Of a stretch of 64,000 bases of DNA, positions 46,442 to 56,205 are shown piece by piece (position 1 is the stretch's first letter; each line of letters begins with the position of its first letter). The DNA is from Pseudomonas kribbensis (GTDB lineage: Bacteria; Pseudomonadota; Gammaproteobacteria; Pseudomonadales; Pseudomonadaceae). Below the pieces are notes generated by a model. The model saw nothing but the letters and a program-made list of their open reading frames with translations, was not told the DNA's origin and did no database searches. The DNA is taken from positions 4,588,001 through 4,652,000 of the forward strand of contig NZ_CP029608.1 of NCBI RefSeq assembly GCF_003352185.1. Direction: 5' to 3'. The position numbers and the translations under genes were made by a program.

Positions 46442-46455
46442 GTGCACAAGTGTAC
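46442..46455. promoter_or_regulatory. Imperfect palindrome upstream of fabA
   Basis: GTGCACAAGTGTAC with TG-C-ACA and TGT-A-CA half-sites (one mismatch per arm), in an AT-rich stretch 135 bases before fabA. Unsaturated-fatty-acid regulators of the FabR/DesT type bind comparable palindromes in front of fabA/fabB; assignment is tentative. Confidence 0.4.
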
Positions 46456-46589
46456 ATTCATGTCCTTGGTGCTGTGACTTTCACCACAACGCAATAGTCT
46501 ATGAGTAGGCTGCCGGTTCGAGGCATGAACGCGTCGATCGGTCGGGAAGATTTGCCCCACCTGCCGCATGGGATTATTGAGGAGCTCGC

Positions 46590-47105
46590 ATGACCAAACA
46601 AAACGCCTTTACTCGGGAAGACCTGCTGCGCTGCAGTCGCGGTGAGCTGTTCGGCCCAGGTAACGCGCAACTGCCCGCCCCGAACATGCTGATGGTGGAT
46701 CGCATCACCCTGATCAGCGAAGAAGGCGGCAAGTACGGCAAAGGTGAATTGGTCGCCGAGCTGGATATCAACCCTGACCTGTGGTTCTTCGCTTGCCACT
46801 TCGAGGGCGATCCGGTGATGCCGGGCTGCCTGGGTCTGGACGCCATGTGGCAACTGGTCGGTTTCTTCCTGGGCTGGCAAGGCCTGCCGGGCCGCGGCCG
46901 TGCGCTGGGTTCGGGCGAAGTGAAATTCTTCGGCCAGGTCCTGCCGACCGCCAAGAAAGTCACCTACAACATTCATATCAAACGCGTCCTGAAGGGCAAG
47001 CTGAACCTGGCCATCGCCGACGGTTCGGTGACTGTCGACGGTCGCGAAATCTACACCGCCGAAGGCCTTCGCGTCGGCGTGTTCACCTCCACTGACAACT
47101 TCTAA
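46590..47105 (+). CDS. fabA: 3-hydroxydecanoyl-ACP dehydratase/isomerase FabA
   Basis: A 171-residue hotdog enzyme that dehydrates 3-hydroxydecanoyl-ACP and isomerises the trans-2 to the cis-3 double bond, the entry to unsaturated fatty acids. The active-site histidine is in [14 protein letters not shown] and the aspartate in [12 protein letters not shown]. It has the usual length and start ([15 protein letters not shown]) with GAGGAG upstream. fabB follows after 11 bases. Confidence 0.98.
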   Translation: MTKQNAFTREDLLRCSRGELFGPGNAQLPAPNMLMVDRITLISEEGGKYGKGELVAELDINPDLWFFACHFEGDPVMPGCLGLDAMWQLVGFFLGWQGLPGRGRALGSGEVKFFGQVLPTAKKVTYNIHIKRVLKGKLNLAIADGSVTVDGREIYTAEGLRVGVFTSTDNF

Positions 47106-47116
47106 GGGTTATTCGC

Positions 47117-48337
47117 ATGCGCCGCGTCGTTATCACTGGTCTGGGCATCGTTTCGTGCCTGGGCAATGACAAAGAGACCGTCTCCGCTAACCTGCGTGCA
47201 AGCCGCCCTGGCATCCGGTTCAACCCGGAATATGCCGAAATGGGTCTGCGTAGCCAGGTTTCCGGCTCCATCGACCTCAACCTTGAAGAACTGATCGATC
47301 GCAAGATCTATCGTTTCGTCGGCCACGCAGCGGCTTACGCCTACCTGGCCATGAAAGACGCCATCACCGATTCCGGTCTGACCGAAGAGCAGGTGTCCAA
47401 CCCGCGTACCGGTCTGATCGCCGGTTCCGGCGGTGCGTCGACCCTGAACCAGATGGAAGCGCTGGACATCCTGCGCGAGAAAGGCGTCAAGCGCGTCGGC
47501 CCATACCGTGTAACGCGGACCATGAGCAGCACCGTTTCGGCGTGCCTGGCCACTCCGTTCAAGATCAAGGGCCTGAACTACTCCATCGCCTCTGCCTGCG
47601 CCACAAGTGCTCACTGCATCGGTACCGCCATGGAACAGATCCAGATGGGCAAGCAGGACATCGTGTTCGCCGGTGGCGGTGAAGAGGAGCACTGGAGCCA
47701 GTCGTTCCTGTTCGACGCAATGGGCGCCCTGTCCAGCAAGCGCAACTGCACCCCGGAAAAAGCCTCCCGCGCCTACGATGCCGACCGTGACGGTTTCGTC
47801 ATCGCCGGCGGTGGCGGCATGGTCGTGGTCGAGGAGCTGGAACACGCTCTGGCCCGTGGCGCGAAGATCTACGCGGAAATCGTCGGCTACGGCGCGACCT
47901 CCGATGGCTACGACATGGTGGCTCCAAGCGGCGAAGGCGCCATCCGCTGCATGCAGCAGGCGCTGTCCACCGTCGACACCCCGATCGACTACCTGAACAC
48001 CCACGGCACTTCGACTCCGGTCGGCGACGTCGCGGAAATGAAAGGTGTGCGTGAAGTGTTCGGCGACAAGGCCCCGGCCATCAGCTCCACCAAGAGCCTG
48101 TCGGGTCACTCCCTGGGCGCCGCCGGCGTTCACGAAGCGATCTACTGCATGCTGATGATGGAAGGCAACTTCATCGCCGGTTCCGCCAACATCGACAAAC
48201 TGGACCCTGAAGTGGCCGATCTGCCGGTGCTGACCAAGACCCGCGAGAACGCCACCATCAACACCGTGATGAGCAACAGCTTCGGCTTCGGTGGCACCAA
48301 CGCCACCCTCGTGCTGAAGCGCTGGGAAGGCAAGTAA
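47117..48337 (+). CDS. fabB: Beta-ketoacyl-ACP synthase I FabB
   Basis: A 406-residue condensing enzyme that elongates cis-3-decenoyl-ACP and other acyl-ACPs. The Cys-His-His triad is visible: Cys in [11 protein letters not shown], His in [11 protein letters not shown] and His in [11 protein letters not shown], with the conserved C-terminal [10 protein letters not shown]. It is the second gene of fabAB and is closed by a strong terminator. Confidence 0.98.
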   Translation: MRRVVITGLGIVSCLGNDKETVSANLRASRPGIRFNPEYAEMGLRSQVSGSIDLNLEELIDRKIYRFVGHAAAYAYLAMKDAITDSGLTEEQVSNPRTGLIAGSGGASTLNQMEALDILREKGVKRVGPYRVTRTMSSTVSACLATPFKIKGLNYSIASACATSAHCIGTAMEQIQMGKQDIVFAGGGEEEHWSQSFLFDAMGALSSKRNCTPEKASRAYDADRDGFVIAGGGGMVVVEELEHALARGAKIYAEIVGYGATSDGYDMVAPSGEGAIRCMQQALSTVDTPIDYLNTHGTSTPVGDVAEMKGVREVFGDKAPAISSTKSLSGHSLGAAGVHEAIYCMLMMEGNFIAGSANIDKLDPEVADLPVLTKTRENATINTVMSNSFGFGGTNATLVLKRWEGK

Positions 48338-48361
48338 TTCCCTTCCGCTGAGCCGCACATG

Positions 48362-48393
48362 AAAACGCCCCGACTGGTTCGGGGCGTTTTTTT
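48362..48393 (+). terminator. Intrinsic terminator after fabB
   Basis: AAAACGCCCCGA, short loop, TCGGGGCGTTTTTTT, 24 bases after the stop. Confidence 0.93.
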
Positions 48394-48532
48394 GCCCGGA
48401 GAAAAGCATTTTCAGCAGCGCCAAGATGAAACGTTTGTCATGCAACTTACTGCCCTGCGACTGAATGTCGCGGATTCAGCGGGCTCCAGCGCTGTTGCAG
48501 ATTTCGCAAGAATACATTGCACAAATCGAGCG

Positions 48533-48562
48533 TTTACTTAGCAGGCTAACAAATTTTATAAA
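48533..48562 (+). promoter_or_regulatory. Candidate promoter of the 62-residue protein gene
   Basis: TTTACT (48533-48538, 4/6) and TATAAA (48557-48562, 5/6) separated by 18 bases, 49 bases before the ATG. Surrounding sequence is AT-rich. Confidence 0.5.
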
Positions 48563-48611
48563 AGAGTCCTGCACACGCCTTGCTGCAGATAACAGAGATT
48601 GGAGCTAGCAG

Positions 48612-48800
48612 ATGACTGTAAAAGTAACTGAACGCGACGATTCACACATGTCCCATGAAGGCGTAGCCGCCGGCGTACGGATCTGGGATGTGCATCAACA
48701 AGACTTGCTGGTCGGCATGTTCCACAACGAGATCGACGCCCACAACTACAAGGCCGAACTGGAACTGCAAGAACAGAAACGCGAAATGTCGGCCGGTTGA
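48612..48800 (+). CDS. Small conserved hypothetical protein
   Basis: A 62-residue soluble, acidic protein rich in His and Glu. GGAG lies seven bases before its ATG, a promoter-like pair lies upstream and a strong terminator follows, so it is a genuine monocistronic gene. The sequence (GVRIWDVHQQDLLVGMFHNEIDAHNYK) contains no recognised motif. Homologues are thought to occur in other pseudomonads; function unknown. Confidence 0.75.
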   Translation: MTVKVTERDDSHMSHEGVAAGVRIWDVHQQDLLVGMFHNEIDAHNYKAELELQEQKREMSAG

Positions 48801-48816
48801 GCCTGCATGACGGACC

Positions 48817-48858
48817 AAGCGCCTGCCCGGCCAGTCACCGCGGCAGGCGCTTTTTTTC
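48817..48858. terminator. Intrinsic terminator
   Basis: AGCGCCTGCC paired with GGCAGGCGCT and a run of eight T on the plus strand, after the 62-residue protein gene. The T-run overlaps the last codons of the convergent nitrilase-like gene. Confidence 0.85.
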
Positions 48859-49807
48859 AGGTCAGCTCAAATGTCGCCAAATGCAGAGTGTCTTCGATGA
48901 TCATCGCAGGCAACAAACCAGTAATTCTCCCGGCCTGCACCTCGGCAAATTCGCAACTGCCCTCCCCCATCCCGTCGTTCCTGACAGCAAACCGCACAGT
49001 GTCCGGATAACGCAGACCGTCTTCGAACGGCATGCCACAGGCAATCAGGAAGTCGACTTTCGAATCGATGCTTTCCAACTCCCGATCGCGCTCACCCAAC
49101 TCTAGCGCGGCATAGTCCAAACATACATTGATACTGAAAGGGCACTGTTTGATCAATGCATTTGAAAAACGCGCACCATAACCGTAAGCCGAGTTATGTT
49201 CAGCCAGCGTTGAGCTGAGTTGTTTAACTTTGATTTGTACATTGCCTGAAAGATTGAAATACCAATGTTCGGCATCACTGCCTTCATATTTCCCAAAATC
49301 AATGCCGGAAACATAACGCTTCGGCCACATCGATATTTCCGGCAGACCGTCGCTGCGAAATGCGAAGTTACTCGTTGCCAACACATAGTTGATGGCATCG
49401 AAACAAGCGTCCTTGCCCTCGCCCACCTTCACCAGAGTGGCACAGGTTCCCGCCAGCAAGACAACCTTGCCGAAGTACTCTTGTCGCAGCCAGTCCATCA
49501 GCTTTTCCATGCACCGGGGCATCAGCTCCATGCAGACCCTACTGAGCTCCAATAGCTCCTCTTCACGCTCTGCGCTGCTCCACGGGACGTTCCAGAAAAA
49601 CTCGGGTAACGTGAAGAACAGACAGGCATTGTCCGGGCCAAGATCGTTTGCTGTTCTGGCAGCCATTTCCAGCCTGTCACTGACAAACTGCACTCTCCGA
49701 TCCAGTTCCTGGCTCACGTAGTCCGTCATCGACTGGCCCGCTTTGCGCGCCCAAGAAAACTCGGAGTGGAACGTCGGTTGTTGCAGTGAAACAATGGTAA
49801 TCAACAT
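48857..49807 (-). CDS. Divergent nitrilase/carbon-nitrogen hydrolase-like protein
   Basis: A 316-residue cytoplasmic protein without a confident family name. The Glu-Lys-Cys triad of the nitrilase superfamily can be traced: E69 in FFTLPEFFW, K163 in WPKRYVSGID and C229 in SINVCLDYAALE, with the expected order. The spacing between Lys and Cys is longer than usual. Base composition is clearly AT-richer than its neighbours and its flanks are AT-rich, suggesting recent transfer. Its gene is isolated, with terminators on both sides. Substrate unknown. Confidence 0.6.
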   Translation of the reverse strand: MLITIVSLQQPTFHSEFSWARKAGQSMTDYVSQELDRRVQFVSDRLEMAARTANDLGPDNACLFFTLPEFFWNVPWSSAEREEELLELSRVCMELMPRCMEKLMDWLRQEYFGKVVLLAGTCATLVKVGEGKDACFDAINYVLATSNFAFRSDGLPEISMWPKRYVSGIDFGKYEGSDAEHWYFNLSGNVQIKVKQLSSTLAEHNSAYGYGARFSNALIKQCPFSINVCLDYAALELGERDRELESIDSKVDFLIACGMPFEDGLRYPDTVRFAVRNDGMGEGSCEFAEVQAGRITGLLPAMIIEDTLHLATFELT

Positions 49808-49926
49808 GCAATAGTCTCGAATAAATTAAGTCGGCAAATATCCTCCTGATGAACACATGAATAATTAATAAAATCCAGATAGCGACAATCATCGCCAGCA
49901 AACGATTATAAAATATTTAAAAGGCA

Positions 49927-49970
49927 CAAAAAGAAGAACCCGAAAGAGCGTATCCAACCACTCTTTCGGG
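49927..49970 (-). terminator. Intrinsic terminator after the DUF2058 gene
   Basis: CCCGAAAGAG (49939-49948) paired with CTCTTTCGGG (49961-49970); on the minus strand it is followed by TTCTTCTTTTT. Confidence 0.85.
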
Positions 49971-50037
49971 CTCAAGGTGTTTTATAAACTGAAGTACTAA
50001 CAAATGTGTTGGCAACGACAGTTTTATATTGAGGTGA

Positions 50038-50580
50038 TTACCACATCAGATCATCAGGGATCACATAGGCCGCGTACGGATCATCCTCGGCACTCACCTC
50101 TTCGACCTTCTCGTTGAGCTGCACGATGCGCTGTGGATCGCGCTCCTGAATCTTCAGGGCCGCCTCACGAGGAATCACTTCGTAGCCGCCGGCATGGTGC
50201 ACGATTGCCAGCGAGCCGCTGCTGAGCTTGTTGCGCATCAGCGTGTTGACGGAGATGCGCTTGACCTTCTTGTCGTCAACGAAGTTGTAGTAGTCCTCGG
50301 TGGTCAGCTTCGGCAGACGCGAGACTTCGATCAACTGCTTGACCTGCGCAGCCCGGGCCTTGGCCTCGGCCTTCTCCTGCTGCTGACGGTTCAGCTCCTG
50401 GTCACGCTTGACCTTCTCGGCCTGAGCTTCCTGGGCAGCGCGCTGCTGGGAGTCATCCAGTTCGATCTGACCCTTGTGGGCCAGACGCTGTTGCTTCTGT
50501 TTGTCCTTGCTGACCTGTTTGGCCTGCTTTTGGTTGACCAGTCCTGCCTTGAGCAACTGGTCGCGAAGGGAAAGGCTCAT
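50038..50580 (-). CDS. DUF2058 (YaiL-like) protein
   Basis: A 180-residue, highly charged soluble protein. The first 90 residues are Gln/Lys/Glu-rich and predicted coiled coil (AAQEAQAEKVKRDQELNRQQQEK), the C-terminal half is a conserved globular DUF2058 region ending DDPYAAYVIPDDLMW. The family includes E. coli YaiL; function unknown, possibly nucleoprotein-associated. It lies 26 bases below mazG. Confidence 0.9.
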   Translation of the reverse strand: MSLSLRDQLLKAGLVNQKQAKQVSKDKQKQQRLAHKGQIELDDSQQRAAQEAQAEKVKRDQELNRQQQEKAEAKARAAQVKQLIEVSRLPKLTTEDYYNFVDDKKVKRISVNTLMRNKLSSGSLAIVHHAGGYEVIPREAALKIQERDPQRIVQLNEKVEEVSAEDDPYAAYVIPDDLMW

Positions 50581-50606
50581 TGATGCTTACTCACTTGGGC
50601 AACGGC

Positions 50607-51449
50607 TCAGCCGCAGCTGGGCAAATTCTTTTCCTGACGTTTGGCTTCGCCCCACAGGGCGTCCAACTCTTCGAGGGTGCAATCTTCTATGGGTCGGTGG
50701 GTGTCGCGCAATGCCTGTTCGATAAAACGGAAGCGTCGTTCGAACTTGCCATTGGCGCCACGCAGTGCGGTTTCCGGATCGACCTTCAGATGCCGGGCCA
50801 GATTGACCACCGAAAACAGCAGATCGCCGATCTCGTCGGCCACCGCTTGCGGGTCATTCTCGGACATGGCTTCGAGCACTTCATCGAGCTCCTCGCGCAC
50901 CTTGTCCAGCACCGGCAGGGCATCCGGCCAGTCGAAACCGACCTGCCCTGCGCGCTTCTGCAACTTGGCCGAACGGGACAAGGCCGGCAATGCGGTGGGC
51001 ACATCGTCGAGCAGTGACAGTTGCTGCGGCTCGGCGGATTTCTCGGCACGCTCTTCGGCCTTGATCTCCTCCCAGCGCTGCTTGACCTGCTCTTCGTTCA
51101 GGCGCGGCACGTCCAGTGGCGCATACAGATCGCCGGTGGGGAATACATGCGGGTGACGACGAATCAGCTTGCGGGTGATGCTGTCGACCACCCCGGCAAA
51201 TTCGAACCGCCCTTCTTCCCGCGCCAGCTGGCTGTAATACACCACCTGAAACAGCAGATCGCCCAACTCGCCCTGCAAGTGATCGAAGTCGCCGCGCTCG
51301 ATGGCGTCGGCGACTTCGTAGGCTTCCTCGAGGGTATGCGGGACGATGGTCGCGTAAGTCTGCTTGATGTCCCACGGGCAGCCGTACTGCGGATCCCGCA
51401 GACGGTTCATCAGGTGCAACAGGTCTTCAAGGCTGTAGGTCGGTTTCAT
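50607..51449 (-). CDS. mazG: Nucleoside triphosphate pyrophosphohydrolase MazG
   Basis: A 280-residue two-domain MazG. Both halves have the EExxE...ExxD metal signature: LEEAYEVADAIERGDF with ELGDLLFQVV, and REELDEVLEAMS with EIGDLLFSVVN. The protein hydrolyses NTPs to NMP and PPi, and in E. coli lowers ppGpp during starvation, which fits its four-base overlap with relA. C-terminal cysteine ending (NLPSCG) is unremarkable. Confidence 0.95.
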   Translation of the reverse strand: MKPTYSLEDLLHLMNRLRDPQYGCPWDIKQTYATIVPHTLEEAYEVADAIERGDFDHLQGELGDLLFQVVYYSQLAREEGRFEFAGVVDSITRKLIRRHPHVFPTGDLYAPLDVPRLNEEQVKQRWEEIKAEERAEKSAEPQQLSLLDDVPTALPALSRSAKLQKRAGQVGFDWPDALPVLDKVREELDEVLEAMSENDPQAVADEIGDLLFSVVNLARHLKVDPETALRGANGKFERRFRFIEQALRDTHRPIEDCTLEELDALWGEAKRQEKNLPSCG

Positions 51450-53689
51450 GGAGTCCGGTTACGCCGCGTCTCGATGATGTTCGGCAACTGGGAAATCCGC
51501 CCCAGCAACCGGCCCAGTGCATCCAGCCCCGGAATCTCGATGGTCAGGGACATCAGCGCCGTGTTGTCCTCCTTGTTCGAGCGGGTGTTGACCGCCAGCA
51601 CGTTGATCCGCTCGTTGAGCAGCACCTGCGAAACGTCACGCAGCAGACCGGAACGGTCGTAGGCGCGGATGACGATGTCCACCGGATAGGTGAGCACCGG
51701 CACCGGGCCCCAGCTGACCTGGATGATCCGCTCCGGCTCGCGTCCGGCCAGTTGCAGCACCGAGGCGCAGTCCTGACGGTGAATGCTCACGCCGCGCCCT
51801 TGAGTGATGTAACCGACGATCGCATCGCCCGGCAACGGCTGGCAGCAGCCGGCCATCTGGGTCATCAGGTTGCCGACGCCCTGGATCTGGATGTCGCCGC
51901 GCTTGCCCGGCTTGTAGCCGGTGGCCTTGCGCGGGATCAGTTCCAGCTGTTCGTTGCCGCGCTCCGGCTCGACCAGTTGTTGCGCCAGGTTGACCAGTTG
52001 TGCCAGACGCAGGTCGCCGGCCCCGAGGGCGGCGAACATGTCTTCGGCGGTTTTCATGTTGGCCTTGTCGGCCAGCTTGTCGAAATCCACCGCCGGCAGA
52101 CCGAGGCGATTGAGCTCGCGCTCGATCAGGGTCTTGCCCGCCGCGACGTTCTGGTCGCGAGCCTGCAGCTTGAACCAGTGAACGATCTTCGCCCGCGCCC
52201 GGGACGTGGTGACGTAACCGAGGTTCGGGTTCAGCCAGTCGCGGCTCGGCGTGCCGTGCTTGCTGGTGATGATCTCGACCTGCTCACCGGTCTGCAGACT
52301 GTAGTTGAGCGGCACGATGCGCCCGTTGATCTTCGCGCCACGGCAGTTGTGACCGATTTCGGTGTGCACGCGGTAGGCGAAGTCCAGCGGCGTCGCGCCC
52401 TTAGGCAAGTCGATGGCGTGACCGTCCGGGGTGAAGATATAGACCCGGTCCGGTTCGATATCGACCCGCAGCTGTTCGGCCAGGCCGCCGATGTCGCCCA
52501 GTTCTTCGTGCCACTCGAGCACCTGACGCAGCCAGGAGATTTTCTCTTCGTAGTGGTTCGAGCCGGATTTGACGTCGGTGCCCTTGTAGCGCCAGTGCGC
52601 GCAGACGCCGAGCTCGGCTTCTTCATGCATCGAATGGGTACGGATCTGGACTTCCAGCACCTTGCCTTCCGGGCCGATCACCGCCGTGTGCAGCGAGCGG
52701 TAGCCGTTCTCTTTCGGGTTGGCGATGTAGTCGTCGAACTCTTTCGGGATGTGCCGCCACAGGGTGTGGACGATGCCGAGCGCGGTGTAGCAGTCGCGCA
52801 TTTCCGGCACCAGCACGCGCACCGCACGCACGTCATAGATCTGGCTGAACTCCAGACCTTTGCGCTGCATTTTGCGCCAGATCGAATAGATGTGTTTGGC
52901 CCGGCCGCTGATGTCGGCGTCGACGCCGGTGGCCTGCAATTCGTCCTTGAGCTGGGTCATCACATCGGCGATGAAACGCTCACGGTCGAGCCGCCGCTCG
53001 TGCAGCAACTTGGCGATCTGTTTGTATTGGTCGGGTTCCAGGTAACGGAAGGACAAGTCCTCCAGCTCCCATTTGATATGACCGATGCCGAGACGGTGAG
53101 CCAACGGCGCATAGATGTCGAAGACTTCCCGGGCGACCCGGTTGCGCTTCTCGTCATCGGCGGTTTTCACCGCACGAATCGCACAGGTGCGCTCGGCGAG
53201 TTTGATCAGCGCGACGCGTACGTCGTCGACCATCGCCACCAGCATCTTGCGCAGGTTTTCCACCTGGCCCTGGGTGCCCATCACCATCGACTGGCGCGGG
53301 CTGAGACTGGCACTGATCGCCGCCATGCGCTGCACGCCGTCAATCAGTTTGGCGACCACCGGGCCGAAGCGCTGGCTGACCGCTGCCAGTTCGATCTGGC
53401 CTTCACGCACGCCACGGTAAAGCACCGCCGCGACCAGCGAATCCTGATCGAGCTTGAGGTCGGCGAGAATCTCTGCGATCTCAAGGCCGGTGCTGAAGCT
53501 GCCGCTGCCTTCGGACCAGAGATTCTTCGCCGCGTTGGACTGTTGCTCGGCCTGTCGAGCGTACTCACAGGCCTCCTTCAAGGCTTCGCGATCCAGTGCC
53601 AGATCGACACTGACCGCATGATCGAGCCAAGCCTCGAGATTGATACTGCCGTCGGTGTTGATCGGCTGGTGTGCTCTCACCTGTACCAT
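51446..53689 (-). CDS. relA: GTP pyrophosphokinase RelA
   Basis: A 747-residue (p)ppGpp synthetase that responds to uncharged tRNA on stalled ribosomes. The N-terminal hydrolase domain is degenerate: the HDxxED site of SpoT-type enzymes is replaced (AAVLYRGVREGQIEL). The synthetase domain is intact (DYIANPKENGYRSLHTAV, VQIRTHSMHEEAELGVCAHW), followed by TGS (IFTPDGHAIDLPKGATPLDFAY), helical, zinc-finger-like and ACT domains. Typical length. Coupled to mazG. Confidence 0.97.
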   Translation of the reverse strand: MVQVRAHQPINTDGSINLEAWLDHAVSVDLALDREALKEACEYARQAEQQSNAAKNLWSEGSGSFSTGLEIAEILADLKLDQDSLVAAVLYRGVREGQIELAAVSQRFGPVVAKLIDGVQRMAAISASLSPRQSMVMGTQGQVENLRKMLVAMVDDVRVALIKLAERTCAIRAVKTADDEKRNRVAREVFDIYAPLAHRLGIGHIKWELEDLSFRYLEPDQYKQIAKLLHERRLDRERFIADVMTQLKDELQATGVDADISGRAKHIYSIWRKMQRKGLEFSQIYDVRAVRVLVPEMRDCYTALGIVHTLWRHIPKEFDDYIANPKENGYRSLHTAVIGPEGKVLEVQIRTHSMHEEAELGVCAHWRYKGTDVKSGSNHYEEKISWLRQVLEWHEELGDIGGLAEQLRVDIEPDRVYIFTPDGHAIDLPKGATPLDFAYRVHTEIGHNCRGAKINGRIVPLNYSLQTGEQVEIITSKHGTPSRDWLNPNLGYVTTSRARAKIVHWFKLQARDQNVAAGKTLIERELNRLGLPAVDFDKLADKANMKTAEDMFAALGAGDLRLAQLVNLAQQLVEPERGNEQLELIPRKATGYKPGKRGDIQIQGVGNLMTQMAGCCQPLPGDAIVGYITQGRGVSIHRQDCASVLQLAGREPERIIQVSWGPVPVLTYPVDIVIRAYDRSGLLRDVSQVLLNERINVLAVNTRSNKEDNTALMSLTIEIPGLDALGRLLGRISQLPNIIETRRNRTP

Positions 53690-53813
53690 CTTGCTTTACC
53701 TTCCCTACGACGCAGACTCAATGCGTCAAATCACTGACCTTGATTGCCCGTTCGCACTCGCGGGGCTAAGACGAGTGCTGCACAAGCGGATCAGTCGGAT
53801 CAGACGAGCCATC

Positions 53814-55166
53814 CTAGCTCGCTTCAAATAACGCCATGGCCTCGACATGTGCCGTCTGAGGAAACATATCGAGAATCCCGGCACGTTTTAACCGGTAGCC
53901 CTGCTTGATCAATTCGACCGTATCGCGCGCCAGAGTTGCAGGGTTGCACGACACATACACCAACCGCTCGGCACCCAGGGTCGCGAGCTTGCGCACCACC
54001 TCGAAAGCACCGTCACGCGGTGGGTCCAAGAGTACCGCAGAAAAGCCGTTTCCGATCCATTCGGCATCGGTCAAAGGCTGGGATAAATCGGCCTGAAAAA
54101 ACTTTGTGTTATGCAAATTGTTACTGGCAGCGTTGGCGGCGGCGCGATCGACCATGGTCTGCACACCTTCGACCGCCACCACTTCGCGCACGGTTTTGGC
54201 CAGCGGCAAGGCAAAGTTGCCAAGACCGCAGAACAGGTCGAGCACGCGCTCATCGGCAGTCGGTTTCAGCCAGTCCAGCGCCTGGGCGACCATCGCTTCG
54301 TTGACCCCGGCATTGACCTGAATGAAATCCCCCGGCCGCCAAGCCAGCTCCAGATCCCACTGCTCAAGGCGATAACCCAGCGACTGCGTAGCATCGACCG
54401 GCTGCGGTTCACCTTCGCCGTGCAGCCACAACTGCGCCTCATGGAAGGCGCAGAAATCCTTGAGGATCGTCAGATCGGCCTCGGACAGCGGCGCCATGTG
54501 ACGCAGCAGAACGGCCAAGGACGAGCCACTGAACAATTCCACATGCCCCAGCGCCTGAGGTTTGCTCAGGCGACGGAGCATCTCCGGCAGACGGGTCATG
54601 ATCGGCTGCAAGGGCTGTACCAGCACCGGGCATTCGCTGATCGCCACGATGTCCTGACTGCCGGCAGCGCGGAAACCGACTTCAAGGGTTTTGGCCTTGC
54701 TGTCCCAGCGCACGGCAATACGGGCGCGGCGACGGTAGCCGAATTCCGGACCGGTCAAGGGTGCAGCCCACTCTTCAGGTTCGACACCGGCGACTCGTGA
54801 AAGCTGCTCGGCGAGCATGCGCTGTTTCAGGGCAAGCTGTTCGCCGTGGGGCAAATGCTGAACGCTGCAACCGCCGCAACGCCCGGCGTGCTGACAAGCT
54901 GCCGGGCGACGCAATTCGCTGGCGGTGAACACACGCTCGGTGCGCGCCTCGACCACTTTGCCGTGGGCGCCAAGCACCCGCGCTTCGACTTCTTCACCCG
55001 CCAGGGCGCCGAGGACGAACCAGGTCTTGCCTTCAAAAAACGCGATGCCGCGACCGTCATTGGCCAGGCGCTCGATCTTCAAGCGCTGCTTTTTGCCGGT
55101 CGGGAGTTGCGGGGCCTTGCTGCCGCCGGTGGGCTGGAAGCGCAGGCCTCTCTCGTGCTTGGCCAT
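53814..55166 (-). CDS. rlmD: 23S rRNA (uracil1939-C5)-methyltransferase RlmD
   Basis: A 450-residue RumA/RlmD enzyme. It has an N-terminal TRAM domain, an iron-sulfur site with [14 protein letters not shown], a SAM-binding [12 protein letters not shown] motif and the catalytic cysteine in [12 protein letters not shown] with [10 protein letters not shown] before it. It methylates U1939 of 23S rRNA using SAM. It overlaps the cysM stop by one base, giving the conserved cysM-rlmD-relA-mazG order of pseudomonads. Confidence 0.96.
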   Translation of the reverse strand: MAKHERGLRFQPTGGSKAPQLPTGKKQRLKIERLANDGRGIAFFEGKTWFVLGALAGEEVEARVLGAHGKVVEARTERVFTASELRRPAACQHAGRCGGCSVQHLPHGEQLALKQRMLAEQLSRVAGVEPEEWAAPLTGPEFGYRRRARIAVRWDSKAKTLEVGFRAAGSQDIVAISECPVLVQPLQPIMTRLPEMLRRLSKPQALGHVELFSGSSLAVLLRHMAPLSEADLTILKDFCAFHEAQLWLHGEGEPQPVDATQSLGYRLEQWDLELAWRPGDFIQVNAGVNEAMVAQALDWLKPTADERVLDLFCGLGNFALPLAKTVREVVAVEGVQTMVDRAAANAASNNLHNTKFFQADLSQPLTDAEWIGNGFSAVLLDPPRDGAFEVVRKLATLGAERLVYVSCNPATLARDTVELIKQGYRLKRAGILDMFPQTAHVEAMALFEAS

Positions 55167-56068
55167 CAGTTGGCCGCGTCGAAAATGCCGGTCGACAGGT
55201 ATCGGTCGCCACGGTCACAGATGATCGCGACGATCACCGCGTTTTCAACTTCTTTGGACAGGCGCAGCATCGCTGCCACCGCACCGCCCGAGGACACACC
55301 GCAGAAGATGCCTTCTTCCCGGGCCAGACGACGGGTAACGTCTTCAGCTTCGCTTTGCGCCATGTCGACGATGCGGTCGACACGATCAGCCTGATAAATC
55401 TTCGGCAGGTATTCCTGCGGCCAGCGGCGGATGCCGGGAATGGCCGAGCCTTCCATCGGTTGCAGGCCGATGATCTGCACGCTGTCGCTCTGCTCTTTCA
55501 GGTAGCGCGACACGCCCATGATGGTCCCGGTGGTCCCCATGGAGCTGACGAAATGGGTAATGGTGCCCTGGGTCTGACGCCAGATTTCCGGACCGGTGGT
55601 GGTGTAGTGCGCTTCGGGATTGTCGCCGTTGGCGAACTGATCCAGCACCTTGCCACGACCTTCGGCCTCCATCCGCTGGGCCAGATCGCGAGCGCCTTCC
55701 ATGCCCTCTTCCTGGCTGACCAGAATCAGCTCCGCGCCGTAGGCGGTCATCGCCGCCTTGCGCTCGGCGCTGGAGTTGTCCGGCATGATCAGGATCATCT
55801 TGTAACCCTTGATCGCGGCAGCCATCGCCAATGCGATCCCGGTGTTGCCCGAGGTCGCTTCGATCAGCGTATCGCCGGCGTGGATCTGCCCGCGCAACTC
55901 GGCACGGGTGATCATCGACAGCGCCGGACGATCCTTCACCGAACCCGCAGGGTTGTTCCCTTCGAGCTTGAGCAATAGGGTGTTGCTGGTGACACCGGGC
56001 AGGCGCTGCAAACGCACCAGCGGCGTGTTGCCGACGCAATCGGCGATGGTTGGGTACTGCAAGGTCAT
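55166..56068 (-). CDS. cysM: Cysteine synthase B CysM
   Basis: A 300-residue PLP-dependent O-acetylserine (or O-phosphoserine) sulfhydrylase. The PLP lysine is in [13 protein letters not shown]; the substrate loop TSGNTGIA and cofactor loop GTTGTIMG, and SSGGAVAA are seen. CysM can use thiosulfate as sulfur donor. ATG 56068 is used; a longer reading to 56107 adds an unlikely leader. An almost perfect palindrome lies 138 bases upstream. Confidence 0.97.
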   Translation of the reverse strand: MTLQYPTIADCVGNTPLVRLQRLPGVTSNTLLLKLEGNNPAGSVKDRPALSMITRAELRGQIHAGDTLIEATSGNTGIALAMAAAIKGYKMILIMPDNSSAERKAAMTAYGAELILVSQEEGMEGARDLAQRMEAEGRGKVLDQFANGDNPEAHYTTTGPEIWRQTQGTITHFVSSMGTTGTIMGVSRYLKEQSDSVQIIGLQPMEGSAIPGIRRWPQEYLPKIYQADRVDRIVDMAQSEAEDVTRRLAREEGIFCGVSSGGAVAAMLRLSKEVENAVIVAIICDRGDRYLSTGIFDAAN

Positions 56069-56173
56069 GGCGTTTTTCGCAATCCGGACAGCGGGGGCGC
56101 CTATCATACCGGCAAACCTGCGCGGCCCATATCACGCAAAGTGTGGTGCTTATGGTTTCTTGGAATAAGCAGT

Positions 56174-56203
56174 AAAAGTCGCGCCGTTGGTGCGGCTTTT
56201 TAA
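56174..56203. terminator. Terminator-like hairpin between the histidine kinase and cysM
   Basis: AAAAGTCGC paired with GCGGCTTTT (one G-U), T-runs on both strands. Confidence 0.7.
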
Positions 56204-56205
56204 AG

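Noticed and set aside
48857..49807. Consensus promoter TATAAT at 49905-49910 for the nitrilase-like gene
   Set aside because: A good -10 on the minus strand, but no -35 better than 2/6 at 15-18 bases spacing; left out as a feature.
51752..53737. 661-residue plus-strand ORF opposite relA
   Set aside because: Antisense of a clear RelA protein with all domains; composition typical of a GC shadow.
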